A DNA stretch of 15,612 nt from Candidatus Roizmanbacteria bacterium RIFCSPHIGHO2_02_FULL_43_11 (lineage in GTDB: Bacteria > Patescibacteriota > Microgenomatia > UBA1406 > HO2-37-13b). How positions within the stretch are numbered: the stretch's first letter is position 1; each line of letters starts with the position of its first letter. The notes under the pieces were generated by a model that saw only the letters and a program-made list of their open reading frames with translations, made no database searches and was not told where the DNA came from. Where the stretch lies: assembly GCA_001789515.1 (NCBI GenBank), contig MFZT01000033.1, positions 1 through 15,612 of the forward strand. The letters run 5' to 3'. A program made the position numbers and the translations under genes. Positions 1 to 5,936 of the stretch are shown piece after piece.

Positions 1-90
1 AAGGACTTTACCATTCATGCACAGAAGGACGGAGTGGTTAAATTTATCACTCGGGAGGGCAAGAAATTGATTACCGTTGTACAACAATAA
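1..90 (+). CDS. rpmA: 50S ribosomal protein bL27, C-terminal end (5' part outside window)
   Basis: The first 29 codons of the window read in frame to a TAA stop and give the C-terminal strand region of large-subunit ribosomal protein bL27. The recognisable core is KDFTIHAQKDGVVKF, which matches the family pattern (D/H)(T)(I/L)(F)A..DG.VKF; it is followed by a basic tail (TREGKKLITVV). bL27 sits next to the peptidyl-transferase centre through its N-terminus, which is not visible here. The next gene on the same strand has its own -10 box, so rpmA probably ends its own transcription unit. Identification rests on a short stretch but the pattern is distinctive. Confidence 0.88.
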   Translation, partial: KDFTIHAQKDGVVKFITREGKKLITVVQQ

Positions 91-131
91 CTTCCACAAA
101 CTCCGCCTTTCATTTCACTTTAACTTCGCTC

Positions 132-137
132 TATAAT
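132..137 (+). promoter_or_regulatory. -10 box of the ParB-like gene, leaderless spacing
   Basis: A perfect TATAAT lies here with only 6 nt between it and the ATG at 144, so the predicted transcript starts at the start codon. No clear -35 (best is a weak TTTCAT at 108-113) and no Shine-Dalgarno sequence is visible. Confidence 0.65.
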
Positions 138-143
138 CAAGAT

Positions 144-677
144 ATGGATCCAGAGCTTGATGCCAGTATTACACGCTTTCAACATGAGCAGGACATTTTT
201 GCAAAAGCAAAGATTCTTCATTTTTTGGTTAAGGAAAAGAGATACCCAATGAAATTTGTCGCTTCGAGGATATCGCTGTCCTCTTCTTACATTTGTAACC
301 TGCTCCGCATTCTAAAATTACCTGATCTTGTTAAGGATGGATACTATTCCGGTCAGATTTCTCCGACTCACCTTTTTATTCTAGCTCGCCTGAAGGATCA
401 GGAATCAATGATCCGAACCTATGAAGAGGTTCTCCAGGGTGACTATTCAACGATAAGGCTTGAAGAGAGAGTACGTGAGCAGTTATATCACATTGAGACA
501 AAGGGTGTCTATGCTACAAGTACCTTGGTAACAGCGCTACAGAAGAAGTTCATGCTTCTGGATGAAAGCATTAAGGTGAAGATCATTCAATCACGAGTAA
601 GGGCAAAAATCATTATTGAGATGCAAGGGAATCTTGATGATACTACAAAAATCCTTAAAAAGGTTCTACAGAATTAA
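144..677 (+). CDS. ParB-like helix-turn-helix protein without the N-terminal CTPase domain
   Basis: A 177-residue protein whose first half matches the central DNA-binding domain of ParB/Spo0J/KorB proteins: a helix at about 18-32, a helix-turn-helix at about 36-56 (FVASRISLSSSYICNLLRIL) and the typical following stretch LKLPDLVKDGYYSGQISPTHLFILARL (58-83), split here as LKLPDLVKDGY and SGQISPTHLFILARL. Full-length chromosomal ParB proteins are about 280 residues and begin with a CTP-binding clamp domain; only about 17 residues precede the HTH region here and no remnant of that domain lies upstream. The C-terminal part (about 143-175) is basic and strand-rich with no recognised fold. It could be a partition or nucleoid regulator, or a simple transcription factor. 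DNA binding is well supported, the role is not. It converges on lepB with a 25-nt gap and no obvious terminator. Confidence 0.72.
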   Translation: MDPELDASITRFQHEQDIFAKAKILHFLVKEKRYPMKFVASRISLSSSYICNLLRILKLPDLVKDGYYSGQISPTHLFILARLKDQESMIRTYEEVLQGDYSTIRLEERVREQLYHIETKGVYATSTLVTALQKKFMLLDESIKVKIIQSRVRAKIIIEMQGNLDDTTKILKKVLQN

Positions 678-702
678 AACTTGTCTCTGAGAAAGAACAG
701 TC

Positions 703-1263
703 TTATTGATTATATAACCTTCCGATTGTTCCTATCCGGTGTGTAGGAAAATATCGAAAGAATACTTTCCCAATAATGTCTTGAATAGGGACTGGGCCAA
801 AGGCGCGTGAATCTGATGATCGTGGTCTATTATCACCCATGACAAATAGATGATTCTCTGGAACGGTTATTTCTGTTCCATCCTGTAAGTAACCGCCTTC
901 AAGCGGGTATGTTGGCGGTAAGATGTAGGTTTCCGATAGTGCCATACCATTAATAATCACCTGTCCATTTTTAATCATAATTTTATCGCCAGGAATACCT
1001 ATGATACGTTTGATAAAATCAATGTCTTTATCCTCAGGTGATTTAAAAACAACAACATCGCCCTGTTGGGGCTCTCCAAACTTGTATGCAAGTTTATTGG
1101 TAAGTATATATTCGCCATTGCGAAATGTGTTGTCCATGGATTGACCGCGGACCTCATTTGGTTGCATAACAAAGAGGTATACGACAATGAAGATTGAACC
1201 GACAAACGTAACAGTCTCAAGAATGTCCATGACAAACTCGAAGACCTTTTTCAAAATTTCCAT
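703..1263 (-). CDS. lepB: signal peptidase I
   Basis: A 186-residue membrane-bound serine protease that cleaves signal peptides from exported proteins on the outer face of the cytoplasmic membrane. With the ATG at 1263 there is one membrane segment at about 17-33 (FVGSIFIVVYLFVM), the Ser box VRGQSM with catalytic Ser42, the Lys box DFIKRIIGIPGD with catalytic Lys85, and the conserved GDNRPRSSDSRAFG box at 143-156. Size fits the short Gram-positive-type enzymes. A longer frame begins at a GTG at 1284, but the ATG at 1263 is preferred because a TACAAT box ends 6 nt upstream of it and the extra seven residues are not typical of the family. The apparent AAAGG next to the GTG then falls in the promoter spacer. 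Confidence 0.93.
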   Translation of the reverse strand: MEILKKVFEFVMDILETVTFVGSIFIVVYLFVMQPNEVRGQSMDNTFRNGEYILTNKLAYKFGEPQQGDVVVFKSPEDKDIDFIKRIIGIPGDKIMIKNGQVIINGMALSETYILPPTYPLEGGYLQDGTEITVPENHLFVMGDNRPRSSDSRAFGPVPIQDIIGKVFFRYFPTHRIGTIGRLYNQ

Positions 1264-1269
1264 TCTGTT

Positions 1270-1299
1270 ATTGTACGTTATCACCTTTGGTTTTTACAA
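1270..1299 (-). promoter_or_regulatory. lepB promoter, leaderless spacing
   Basis: On the minus strand: TTGTAA (1294-1299), an 18-nt spacer, TACAAT (1270-1275), then 6 nt to the ATG at 1263. It lies inside the longer GTG-started frame, which argues against that start. Confidence 0.6.
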
Positions 1300-1308
1300 G
1301 ATTCAAAA

Positions 1309-1317
1309 TGGTATAAT
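1309..1317 (+). promoter_or_regulatory. extended -10 promoter of tRNA-Val
   Basis: TGGTATAAT is an extended -10 (TGn + TATAAT). It would start transcription near 1324, about 38 nt before the tRNA, leaving a short 5' leader for RNase P. No -35 at standard spacing was found. It is divergent from the lepB promoter. Confidence 0.6.
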
Positions 1318-1361
1318 GGGCTTTGGAATGATCTCAAAATGAGGCTCATTCATATGATAAA

Positions 1362-1435
1362 GGCCGTTTAGCTCAGCTGGCTAGAGCGTTCGATTCACAT
1401 TCGAAAGGTCGGAGGTTCAAGTCCTCCAACGGCCA
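1362..1435 (+). tRNA. tRNA-Val (anticodon CAC)
   Basis: A complete 74-nt cloverleaf can be folded by eye: acceptor GGCCGTT/AACGGCC, D stem GCTC/GAGC, anticodon stem TTCGA/TCGAA with loop TTCACAT (anticodon CAC, reads GUG), variable AGGTC, T stem GGAGG/CCTCC with loop TTCAAGT. The discriminator is A73, as usual for valine. CCA is not encoded; the next bases are CGC. Confidence 0.95.
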
Positions 1436-1437
1436 CG

Positions 1438-1460
1438 CTGGCAACCTCCGGAGTTGCCAG
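1438..1460 (+). repeat. perfect 8-bp hairpin just behind tRNA-Val
   Basis: Arms CTGGCAAC (1438-1445) and GTTGCCAG (1453-1460) pair perfectly around CTCCGGA. It starts 3 nt after the tRNA and could act in 3'-end formation, but no T-run follows, so it is not a standard intrinsic terminator. Its centre AACCTCCGGAGTT resembles sequences at 7226-7235, 8378-8390 and 8495-8501. Confidence 0.6.
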
Positions 1461-1491
1461 GAGCATCCGAGCAATCTGCAGGGACATTGTC

Positions 1492-1517
1492 TTAAGGTGC
1501 GATGGATACGCACTTAA
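1492..1517 (+). repeat. imperfect hairpin before the glycosyltransferase promoter
   Basis: TTAAGGTGCG (1492-1501) pairs with CGCACTTAA (1509-1517) with one bulged G and a 7-nt loop. It lies between tRNA-Val and the glycosyltransferase -10 box. It may be a weak terminator or an operator; nothing decides between them. Confidence 0.4.
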
Positions 1518-1545
1518 TTATTGAACTTCCGACGACCCTGTGGTT

Positions 1546-1554
1546 TGCTACAAT
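1546..1554 (+). promoter_or_regulatory. extended -10 promoter of the glycosyltransferase gene
   Basis: TGCTACAAT is an extended -10; the box ends 5 nt before the ATG at 1560. The same TTTGCTACAAT string precedes the APH-type kinase gene at 7272-7282. Confidence 0.6.
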
Positions 1555-1559
1555 ATGCT

Positions 1560-2315
1560 ATGCTATCAATAGCGATACTTTCGAAAAATGAAGAGGAAAA
1601 TCTTAAAGAATTACTTCCTTCTCTCTCATTCGCCCAGGAAATACTTATTATTGACGCTCACTCCTATGATCAAACAGTAGAAGTGGCTAAAAAGCACGGG
1701 GCACGTGTCATATCATCCTCAGATCCGAGTTTTAGTAATCGCAGAAACAAAGCCATGCATGAAGCTCGAAATAATTGGGTACTATTTATCGACGCAGATG
1801 AGCGCCTATCACAAGAGCTGATAAACGAGATCCAGAATGTTGTCCACAAGAATAACGACTTTTCGTACCGTATTCCTCGAATTGATGTTTTCTGGGGGCA
1901 GGATGTGAAATTTGGCGAGGTTTGGAAGGCCCGCACAAAAGGAATTATGAGATTAGTAAAAAAAGGAAGCGGTGAATGGAGAGGAGATGTGCATGAGGAA
2001 TATATATCCCATATACCAGTACTCACGATGCAATACCAACTTAAACATTACTCCCATGCAAGCATTGCAGATTTTCTTACTTCAGTGAATGAATTTTCAA
2101 CTCTGAAGGCTAAGGAACTTTATTTTAATGGTCATAGAGCGACGTTTCTTCATATCGCACTTTATCCATGCACAAAGTTTCTGTACACCTATTTTATACT
2201 TCTTGGTTTTCTCGACGGAGCAGCTGGATTTGTATATTCTTTTATGATGAGTTTCCACTCGTTCCTTGTAATGAGCAAGCTATATCTTCTGCAGAATAAG
2301 AACACCTCTTATTAG
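1560..2315 (+). CDS. family 2 glycosyltransferase, WaaE/KdtX type
   Basis: A 251-residue GT-A fold glycosyltransferase, expected to move a sugar from a nucleotide-sugar donor to an envelope glycan on the inner face of the membrane. It opens with the nucleotide-binding strand LSIAILSKNEEENL (2-15), has an acidic EILIIDAHSYDQT (27-39), then RRNKAMHEARNNWVLFIDAD (61-80) ending in the DxD-type metal site DADE, and the DVHEE box (143-147) seen in WaaE-like enzymes. The C-terminal 60 residues are hydrophobic (about 195-240) and probably associate with the membrane. The longer frame with TTG at 1521 is rejected because the -10 box lies inside it. Acceptor and sugar cannot be told; lipopolysaccharide is not expected in this type of cell. 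Its stop overlaps the convergent gene by 4 bp. Confidence 0.85.
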   Translation: MLSIAILSKNEEENLKELLPSLSFAQEILIIDAHSYDQTVEVAKKHGARVISSSDPSFSNRRNKAMHEARNNWVLFIDADERLSQELINEIQNVVHKNNDFSYRIPRIDVFWGQDVKFGEVWKARTKGIMRLVKKGSGEWRGDVHEEYISHIPVLTMQYQLKHYSHASIADFLTSVNEFSTLKAKELYFNGHRATFLHIALYPCTKFLYTYFILLGFLDGAAGFVYSFMMSFHSFLVMSKLYLLQNKNTSY

Positions 2316-3028
2316 TCCTCTTTTTGATACGTTATACGCAGCTCAACTTTGTTGCTGTTCCCAGCTATATCATAAGCTTCAACGGTAATCATGTTCCCGC
2401 CTTCCTTTAATCGTATGGACTGTCTAAATGACCCATCTGATGCCACAACCGTAGGAGAGTTGTTTATTCGTATTGAAACATTTTGGTCAGTTTTACCTGT
2501 TACTTCAACCTCCTGGGAAGCAATAGTCTGCCCATCTGTAGGAGTACCGATAGTTAAATTCGGCTTGCTATTGATGTACAGGACCTTGTATAGAGGGGAA
2601 TCCTTTACTTTCTTATTCTTAGCATCCTCAGTTTGAGCATAAATCTCATTTTCACCTGCTTGCAAGGATACTGACGCTGAAAAGTCCTCAGAGCTCATCT
2701 GAAACGTATCTGTTTCCTCACCGTTAACAAAAATGTGTAGAGTTGTTTCCAGCGTACCAACACCGGACAGCTCAAGCTGGGCAGAATTTGTTGCATCAGG
2801 AAGGTTGTATATTTCAGGCGCATCGAGTATAGCATTAGGTGAACCTTGATCAAGGGTCTCCTTGGAAGCACCAGAAATGAATAATGATGTCTTGACAAGC
2901 AGCTGAATACCAACAGTCGAAAAAAAACCAATAAGCAAAACAGTAATAATAAGATACTTCAGGTTTTGATTTGACCGAGATCGTGATGTTCTGCGCAATG
3001 CATAGGTATTTTTCAGACGGGAATCCAT
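2312..3028 (-). CDS. membrane-anchored protein with two Ig-like domains
   Basis: A 238-residue protein with a basic N-terminus (LRRTSRSRSNQ), one membrane segment at about 24-46, and an outward-facing part holding two beta-sandwich repeats at about 67-152 and 155-235. The second repeat carries the pattern of bacterial Ig-like (glucodextranase B-type) domains: PNLTIGTPTDGQTI, VEVTGKTDQN, a GSF turn and GGNMITVEAYDIAGN. Such domains usually mediate surface adhesion or spacing of wall proteins. No enzyme motif is visible. It lies 31 nt downstream of tRNA-Thr on the same strand with no convincing promoter of its own (only a weak CATACA 5 nt before the ATG), so it may be read through from the tRNA promoter. 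Confidence 0.7.
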   Translation of the reverse strand: MDSRLKNTYALRRTSRSRSNQNLKYLIITVLLIGFFSTVGIQLLVKTSLFISGASKETLDQGSPNAILDAPEIYNLPDATNSAQLELSGVGTLETTLHIFVNGEETDTFQMSSEDFSASVSLQAGENEIYAQTEDAKNKKVKDSPLYKVLYINSKPNLTIGTPTDGQTIASQEVEVTGKTDQNVSIRINNSPTVVASDGSFRQSIRLKEGGNMITVEAYDIAGNSNKVELRITYQKED

Positions 3029-3059
3029 ATATGTGTATGAATGACTTGTAATTAACGAG

Positions 3060-3132
3060 AGCCAGCGAAGGGATTCGAACCCCCGACCGCTCCCTTACGA
3101 AGGGAATGCTCTACCAACTGAGCTACGCTGGC
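3060..3132 (-). tRNA. tRNA-Thr (anticodon CGT)
   Basis: A 73-nt cloverleaf on the minus strand: acceptor GCCAGCG/CGCTGGC, D stem GCTC/GAGC, anticodon stem TTCCC/GGGAG with loop TTCGTAA (anticodon CGT, reads ACG), T stem GGGGG/CCCTT (two G-U pairs) with loop TTCGAAT. The discriminator is T and CCA is not encoded. Confidence 0.94.
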
Positions 3133-3165
3133 ACTAAATGACTTTTAAAGTAGTGCTCCAAAACC

Positions 3166-3193
3166 TTTATAACTTCTAATGTTGCACTGTTAA
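3166..3193 (-). promoter_or_regulatory. promoter of tRNA-Thr
   Basis: On the minus strand: TTAACA (3188-3193), 16-nt spacer, TATAAA (3166-3171). Predicted start near 3159, about 27 nt before the tRNA. Its -35 directly abuts the -35 of the divergent promoter at 3182-3209. Confidence 0.65.
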
Positions 3194-3209
3194 GCCACAA
3201 TATTATACA
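3182..3209 (+). promoter_or_regulatory. promoter of the PAP2-like gene
   Basis: TTGCAC (3182-3187), 16-nt spacer, TATACA (3204-3209), then 10 nt to the ATG at 3220, giving a leader of only a few bases. It lies across the spacer of the divergent tRNA-Thr promoter, so the two polymerases would compete. Confidence 0.6.
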
Positions 3210-3219
3210 CTCATGTGAT

Positions 3220-3789
3220 ATGAGACATCTAGCGCAAGCTATCTCTTTAATTTTGGGAGTGCCCTGGTTTTTTCTCATTGACTGGCTTCTCATCTTCAAA
3301 ACAGGTCTAAACCAAAGTCAAATTCAATATTTTTCCTTTGTCATGCCCATATTACACATAGCATGCCCTATGATATATATGGTATGGGCAATCAAGGAAC
3401 GAATTATTTCAGATTTTGACATTACAAAACGGCGTGAACGTTTTAGCATTATGCTGGTTATGGTGACAGTGTGGGGCCTTTCAACAGTATTAGCATCATT
3501 ATATGGGAATGCAACCTTGTTAAATCTCTCAAGGGCAATAACCATGGTATTTCTGACAGTATTTGTCATTACTTTTTTTTGGAAGATTAGCCTGCATATG
3601 ACAGTCAACACAAGCGGAGCAATTCTTCTCAATACACTCTTTCACGGAGCATATCTCCCGGTGCTTGTTGTCATTCCATTAATCTTCTGGTCACGCCTTT
3701 ATCTTAAGAAACATACACCACTGCAACTTCTAGCCGGGTGTGGAATAAGTGCTGGGGTTATGCTTGCAGCGCTTTATGTGTCCTATTGA
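3220..3789 (+). CDS. PAP2-like integral membrane protein (divergent)
   Basis: A 189-residue protein with about six hydrophobic segments (about 6-26, 38-58, 76-94, 103-121, 133-155, 168-187). Parts resemble the type 2 phosphatidic acid phosphatase (PAP2) fold: DITKRRER (67-74) could be motif 1, KISLHM (122-127) a degraded motif 2 with a His, and WSRLYLKKHTPLQLLAG (157-173) fits motif 3 (SRxxxxxHxxxD) except that the Asp is Gln. PAP2 enzymes remove phosphate from lipid phosphates such as undecaprenyl pyrophosphate, which would suit a neighbourhood with a glycosyltransferase. The altered motifs leave real catalytic activity uncertain; it could be a non-enzymatic relative. The TGA stop overlaps the last base of tRNA-Gly on the other strand. 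Confidence 0.5.
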   Translation: MRHLAQAISLILGVPWFFLIDWLLIFKTGLNQSQIQYFSFVMPILHIACPMIYMVWAIKERIISDFDITKRRERFSIMLVMVTVWGLSTVLASLYGNATLLNLSRAITMVFLTVFVITFFWKISLHMTVNTSGAILLNTLFHGAYLPVLVVIPLIFWSRLYLKKHTPLQLLAGCGISAGVMLAALYVSY

Positions 3790-3860
3790 GCGGCGGATGG
3801 GATTTGAACCCACGACCTTCTCCTTGGGAAGGAGACATTCTACCCCTGAACTACCGCCGC
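3789..3860 (-). tRNA. tRNA-Gly (anticodon CCC)
   Basis: A 72-nt cloverleaf on the minus strand: acceptor GCGGCGG/CCGCCGC, D arm GTTC/GAAT, anticodon stem TCTCC/GGAGA with loop TTCCCAA (anticodon CCC, reads GGG), T stem GTGGG/CCCAT with loop TTCAAAT. Discriminator T is typical for glycine. CCA is not encoded. It begins 17 nt after the MFS gene on the same strand and may share its transcript; no separate promoter was convincing. Confidence 0.95.
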
Positions 3861-3877
3861 AGTAAAAGTAACCACAT

Positions 3878-5056
3878 CTAAAACGCTGATTCTTTATGAG
3901 TAGGCACTGCCTTAACGCGCAACGATAGTATATAACATGTTGCGCTAAGGAGACTGCACAATATAAAAGGAAGAGGGATAGCAAGAGAAGCAAGGGCACC
4001 TCCAATAATAGGACCAATGGTACTTCCGATGCTTACATACGAAGAATTAAGTCCCATAATAGTTCCCTGCGACTTTGCATCAGTTTCCTTAGAAAGAAGC
4101 GTCTGTACAAGAGGAGAGACAAAGGAATTGCCAAGAGCAATGACTACGGTTGCAGAGAAAAATGGAATGAGAGAACGAGTAATATATGAAGCAGCAAATC
4201 CTGCTGAAATGATCAAAAAAGAGCTTTGCAATGTCTTGATCTCTCCGAATCTTCGTGAGGCATAGGGTAGGAGAAAAACCTGAGTAACAACCCCAACAAT
4301 ACCAATTGCCGTAAAGATGATAGCGATGCTGTTTGATCGCAACCCAAGTAACTCAACTGAAAAGGGCTGGAATGCAAAGATAAAAATACCAAATACCGTG
4401 GAATAGACAAGGGAAATCATAAAAATTCGACCAATATCATGAAATTTAATGGCTTCCGTAAGCTTGTTAAAGTCAAAAAGCTTCCCCTTTTTCACCTCGC
4501 CAATGTGGCGATTTGTTTCGGGAAGGAAACAAGCAGTTAGCAGTGTTGCAATAAGCGTAATAATACCAGCAATGATAAATGGAACTGATTCGCCATAGCC
4601 AACAGTCAAAGCAGAAATTGCAGGTCCAAAAACAAATCCAAACCCCAGGGCTGCGCCCATGATCGCAAATCCTCTGGCACGATCTTTTGATTGAGTAGTA
4701 TCTGAAATAACGGCAGAGATGACTGGAAGGTTGCCTGCAGTAAGACCATCCAAAGCTCTTGCAATAAAAAGGTAGATAGCACTTGGGGCGAATGCAGCCA
4801 TAAAGAAAGACACAGCTGTCCCCGCAATTGAAACTATTAGTAGAGGTCTTCGACCATATTTGTCTGACATACGTCCAATAATTGGAGTAGAGATAAATTG
4901 GCAGATAGAGAAAAGGGAGAACAGTAAGCCGTTTTGAAAGTCACTTAAGCCATATGCTCTAGAGTATGAGTAGATGACTGGAATGATAATGCCATAACCA
5001 AGTGCGTTTACAACAGCTATGACAATGACAATAAAAAGATTCCTGCTCATGAGCAT
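3878..5056 (-). CDS. MFS transporter, TetA-like drug exporter family
   Basis: A 392-residue major facilitator protein with twelve predicted hydrophobic helices in two halves joined by a cytoplasmic loop at about 184-207 (ETNRHIGEVKKGKLFDF). The signature motif A, GRMSDKYGRRPLL (61-73), lies between helices 2 and 3. The PET motif before the central loop (FLPETNR) and GFVFGPAI in helix 5 are typical of the proton-driven drug exporters related to TetA. Substrate cannot be read from the sequence. The start is set at the ATG at 5056, because a TATACT box ends 7 nt upstream of it; a longer frame from a GTG at 5083 would place the promoter inside the gene. Confidence 0.87.
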   Translation of the reverse strand: MLMSRNLFIVIVIAVVNALGYGIIIPVIYSYSRAYGLSDFQNGLLFSLFSICQFISTPIIGRMSDKYGRRPLLIVSIAGTAVSFFMAAFAPSAIYLFIARALDGLTAGNLPVISAVISDTTQSKDRARGFAIMGAALGFGFVFGPAISALTVGYGESVPFIIAGIITLIATLLTACFLPETNRHIGEVKKGKLFDFNKLTEAIKFHDIGRIFMISLVYSTVFGIFIFAFQPFSVELLGLRSNSIAIIFTAIGIVGVVTQVFLLPYASRRFGEIKTLQSSFLIISAGFAASYITRSLIPFFSATVVIALGNSFVSPLVQTLLSKETDAKSQGTIMGLNSSYVSIGSTIGPIIGGALASLAIPLPFILCSLLSATCYILSLRVKAVPTHKESAF

Positions 5057-5063
5057 GAGTGCC

Positions 5064-5093
5064 AGTATAGCAAGCCGCTGCACTAAAGATCAA
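5064..5093 (-). promoter_or_regulatory. promoter of the MFS gene, leaderless spacing
   Basis: On the minus strand: TTGATC (5088-5093), 18-nt spacer, TATACT (5064-5069), 7 nt to the ATG at 5056. No Shine-Dalgarno sequence. Confidence 0.65.
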
Positions 5094-5132
5094 TCTACAC
5101 AAAGCATACGGGCTAAAAAAGTCTAAACATAC

Positions 5133-5168
5133 TTGCCCGAATTGCTCATGACCAGTGCATTCGGGCAA
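5133..5168 (-). terminator. strong hairpin between the LysM and MFS genes
   Basis: Perfect 10-bp arms TTGCCCGAAT and ATTCGGGCAA with a 16-nt loop, beginning 4 nt after the LysM stop on the minus strand. It probably ends the LysM transcript. The T-run (TTTTTT at 5115-5120) comes about 12 nt after the stem, further than in a textbook intrinsic terminator. The arms share their ends with the inverted repeat at 9735-9773. Confidence 0.5.
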
Positions 5169-5172
5169 TATG

Positions 5173-5748
5173 TTACTTTGTAGTCTCCCGTGGAATCTTC
5201 AAGATCATTCCTACCTCAATTCTATTTGCGTTGCGCAGTTTATTTGCCTTAACAAGAGTGGGGTATGTGTACCCATCACCATAGGCTCGTTGAGCAATAA
5301 GGAATAGAGTATCTCCTTTTTTGACGGTATACTCGTTACCTGTAATTGAAACAATCTGCGGAACAAGTGTTGGTTTGATAACCTGCGTTGGTGCTGTTGT
5401 TGGTTTTTCCTCGTCCCTAGCTACTTGTCCTGAGATCTCTGGAAGTACAAGTACTATGCCAACCTCTATTTGATCAGGATTTTTTATATTATTAGCCCTT
5501 ACAAGTTCATCTGTATAATCCATTGAACCAAGCTGATCTCTTGCAATACTTGAGACAGAGTCGCCCTTTTTGACCGTATATGTACGAACCTTTGGAGTCT
5601 CTTCCTTCTCCGGTGATGGCTGATTTGTGGAGTTTCCGGAGCGGAATACTAATGTCACTGCAACAAGAAATACCAATATGCCCAGTGCAACAGAAAGATA
5701 GTTCTCTTTCACTTTTGCAATAAGTTCTTGTGTATAGTCGCGTGCCAT
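5173..5748 (-). CDS. membrane-anchored protein with two LysM domains
   Basis: A 191-residue protein: cytoplasmic N-terminus of about 17 residues, one membrane segment at about 18-35, a charged linker, LysM 1 at about 56-103 (YTVKKGDSVSSIARDQLG), a Pro/Thr-rich linker (113-130), and LysM 2 at about 139-187 (YTVKKGDTLFLIAQRAYGDG). LysM domains bind the glycan chains of peptidoglycan, so this is expected to fix the membrane to the wall; no hydrolase domain is present. Unlike most genes in this window it has a strong Shine-Dalgarno sequence and a leader of about 50 nt with a hairpin. It is divergent from an HTH protein gene that may regulate it. Confidence 0.88.
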   Translation of the reverse strand: MARDYTQELIAKVKENYLSVALGILVFLVAVTLVFRSGNSTNQPSPEKEETPKVRTYTVKKGDSVSSIARDQLGSMDYTDELVRANNIKNPDQIEVGIVLVLPEISGQVARDEEKPTTAPTQVIKPTLVPQIVSITGNEYTVKKGDTLFLIAQRAYGDGYTYPTLVKANKLRNANRIEVGMILKIPRETTK

Positions 5749-5752
5749 ATGT

Positions 5753-5786
5753 TCACCTCCTCCCCGGAGTTTGTATCAACAAACTC
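5753..5786 (-). promoter_or_regulatory. LysM leader: hairpin and strong ribosome binding site
   Basis: On the minus strand a perfect 8-bp hairpin (GAGTTTGT, loop TGAT, ACAAACTC; 5767-5786) precedes GGAGGTGA (5753-5760), which ends 4 nt before the ATG. This is the clearest Shine-Dalgarno in the window. The hairpin is close enough to influence ribosome access or mRNA stability. Confidence 0.65.
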
Positions 5787-5806
5787 ACGCCCGTTAAAAT
5801 ACAGCC

Positions 5807-5834
5807 ATTATAGCAACACTCAAAACGTTTGCAA
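5807..5834 (-). promoter_or_regulatory. promoter of the LysM gene
   Basis: On the minus strand: TTGCAA (5829-5834), 16-nt spacer, perfect TATAAT (5807-5812). Predicted start near 5800, about 52 nt before the ATG. Confidence 0.65.
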
Positions 5835-5856
5835 GACATCAAACCAGATCAGAGGG

Positions 5857-5895
5857 GATGACTTTTCTGAATGTGAAGAGTGTAAGATGACTTTT
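5857..5895 (+). repeat. direct repeat GATGACTTTT in the divergent promoter region
   Basis: Two exact 10-nt copies at 5857-5866 and 5886-5895, 29 nt apart (close to three helical turns, so on the same DNA face). The second copy lies 3 nt upstream of the -35 box of the HTH gene. The position suits an operator or activator site, perhaps bound by the HTH protein itself; this is inference. Confidence 0.4.
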
Positions 5896-5898
5896 AAG

Positions 5899-5928
5899 TT
5901 GACAAGAGTACGACCCCTGTTGTATACC
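5899..5928 (+). promoter_or_regulatory. promoter of the HTH protein gene
   Basis: A perfect TTGACA (5899-5904), 18-nt spacer, TATACC (5923-5928), 8 nt to the ATG at 5937. It is the best -35 in the window. A second -10-like TATAGT lies at 5931-5936. Confidence 0.65.
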
Positions 5929-5936
5929 TGTATAGT

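Noticed and set aside
1521..1559. TTG start and 13 extra residues for the glycosyltransferase
   Set aside because: The GT2 fold begins at the ATG at 1560 and the extended -10 box lies within the proposed extension.
2312..2315. 4-bp tail-to-tail overlap of the GT2 and Ig-like genes as a sign of frameshift
   Set aside because: Both proteins are complete and of plausible length; such overlaps are normal in compact genomes.
3730..4017. 95-codon minus-strand frame across tRNA-Gly
   Set aside because: It overlaps a solid tRNA gene and the MFS gene and its Leu-rich translation is a shadow of the transporter.
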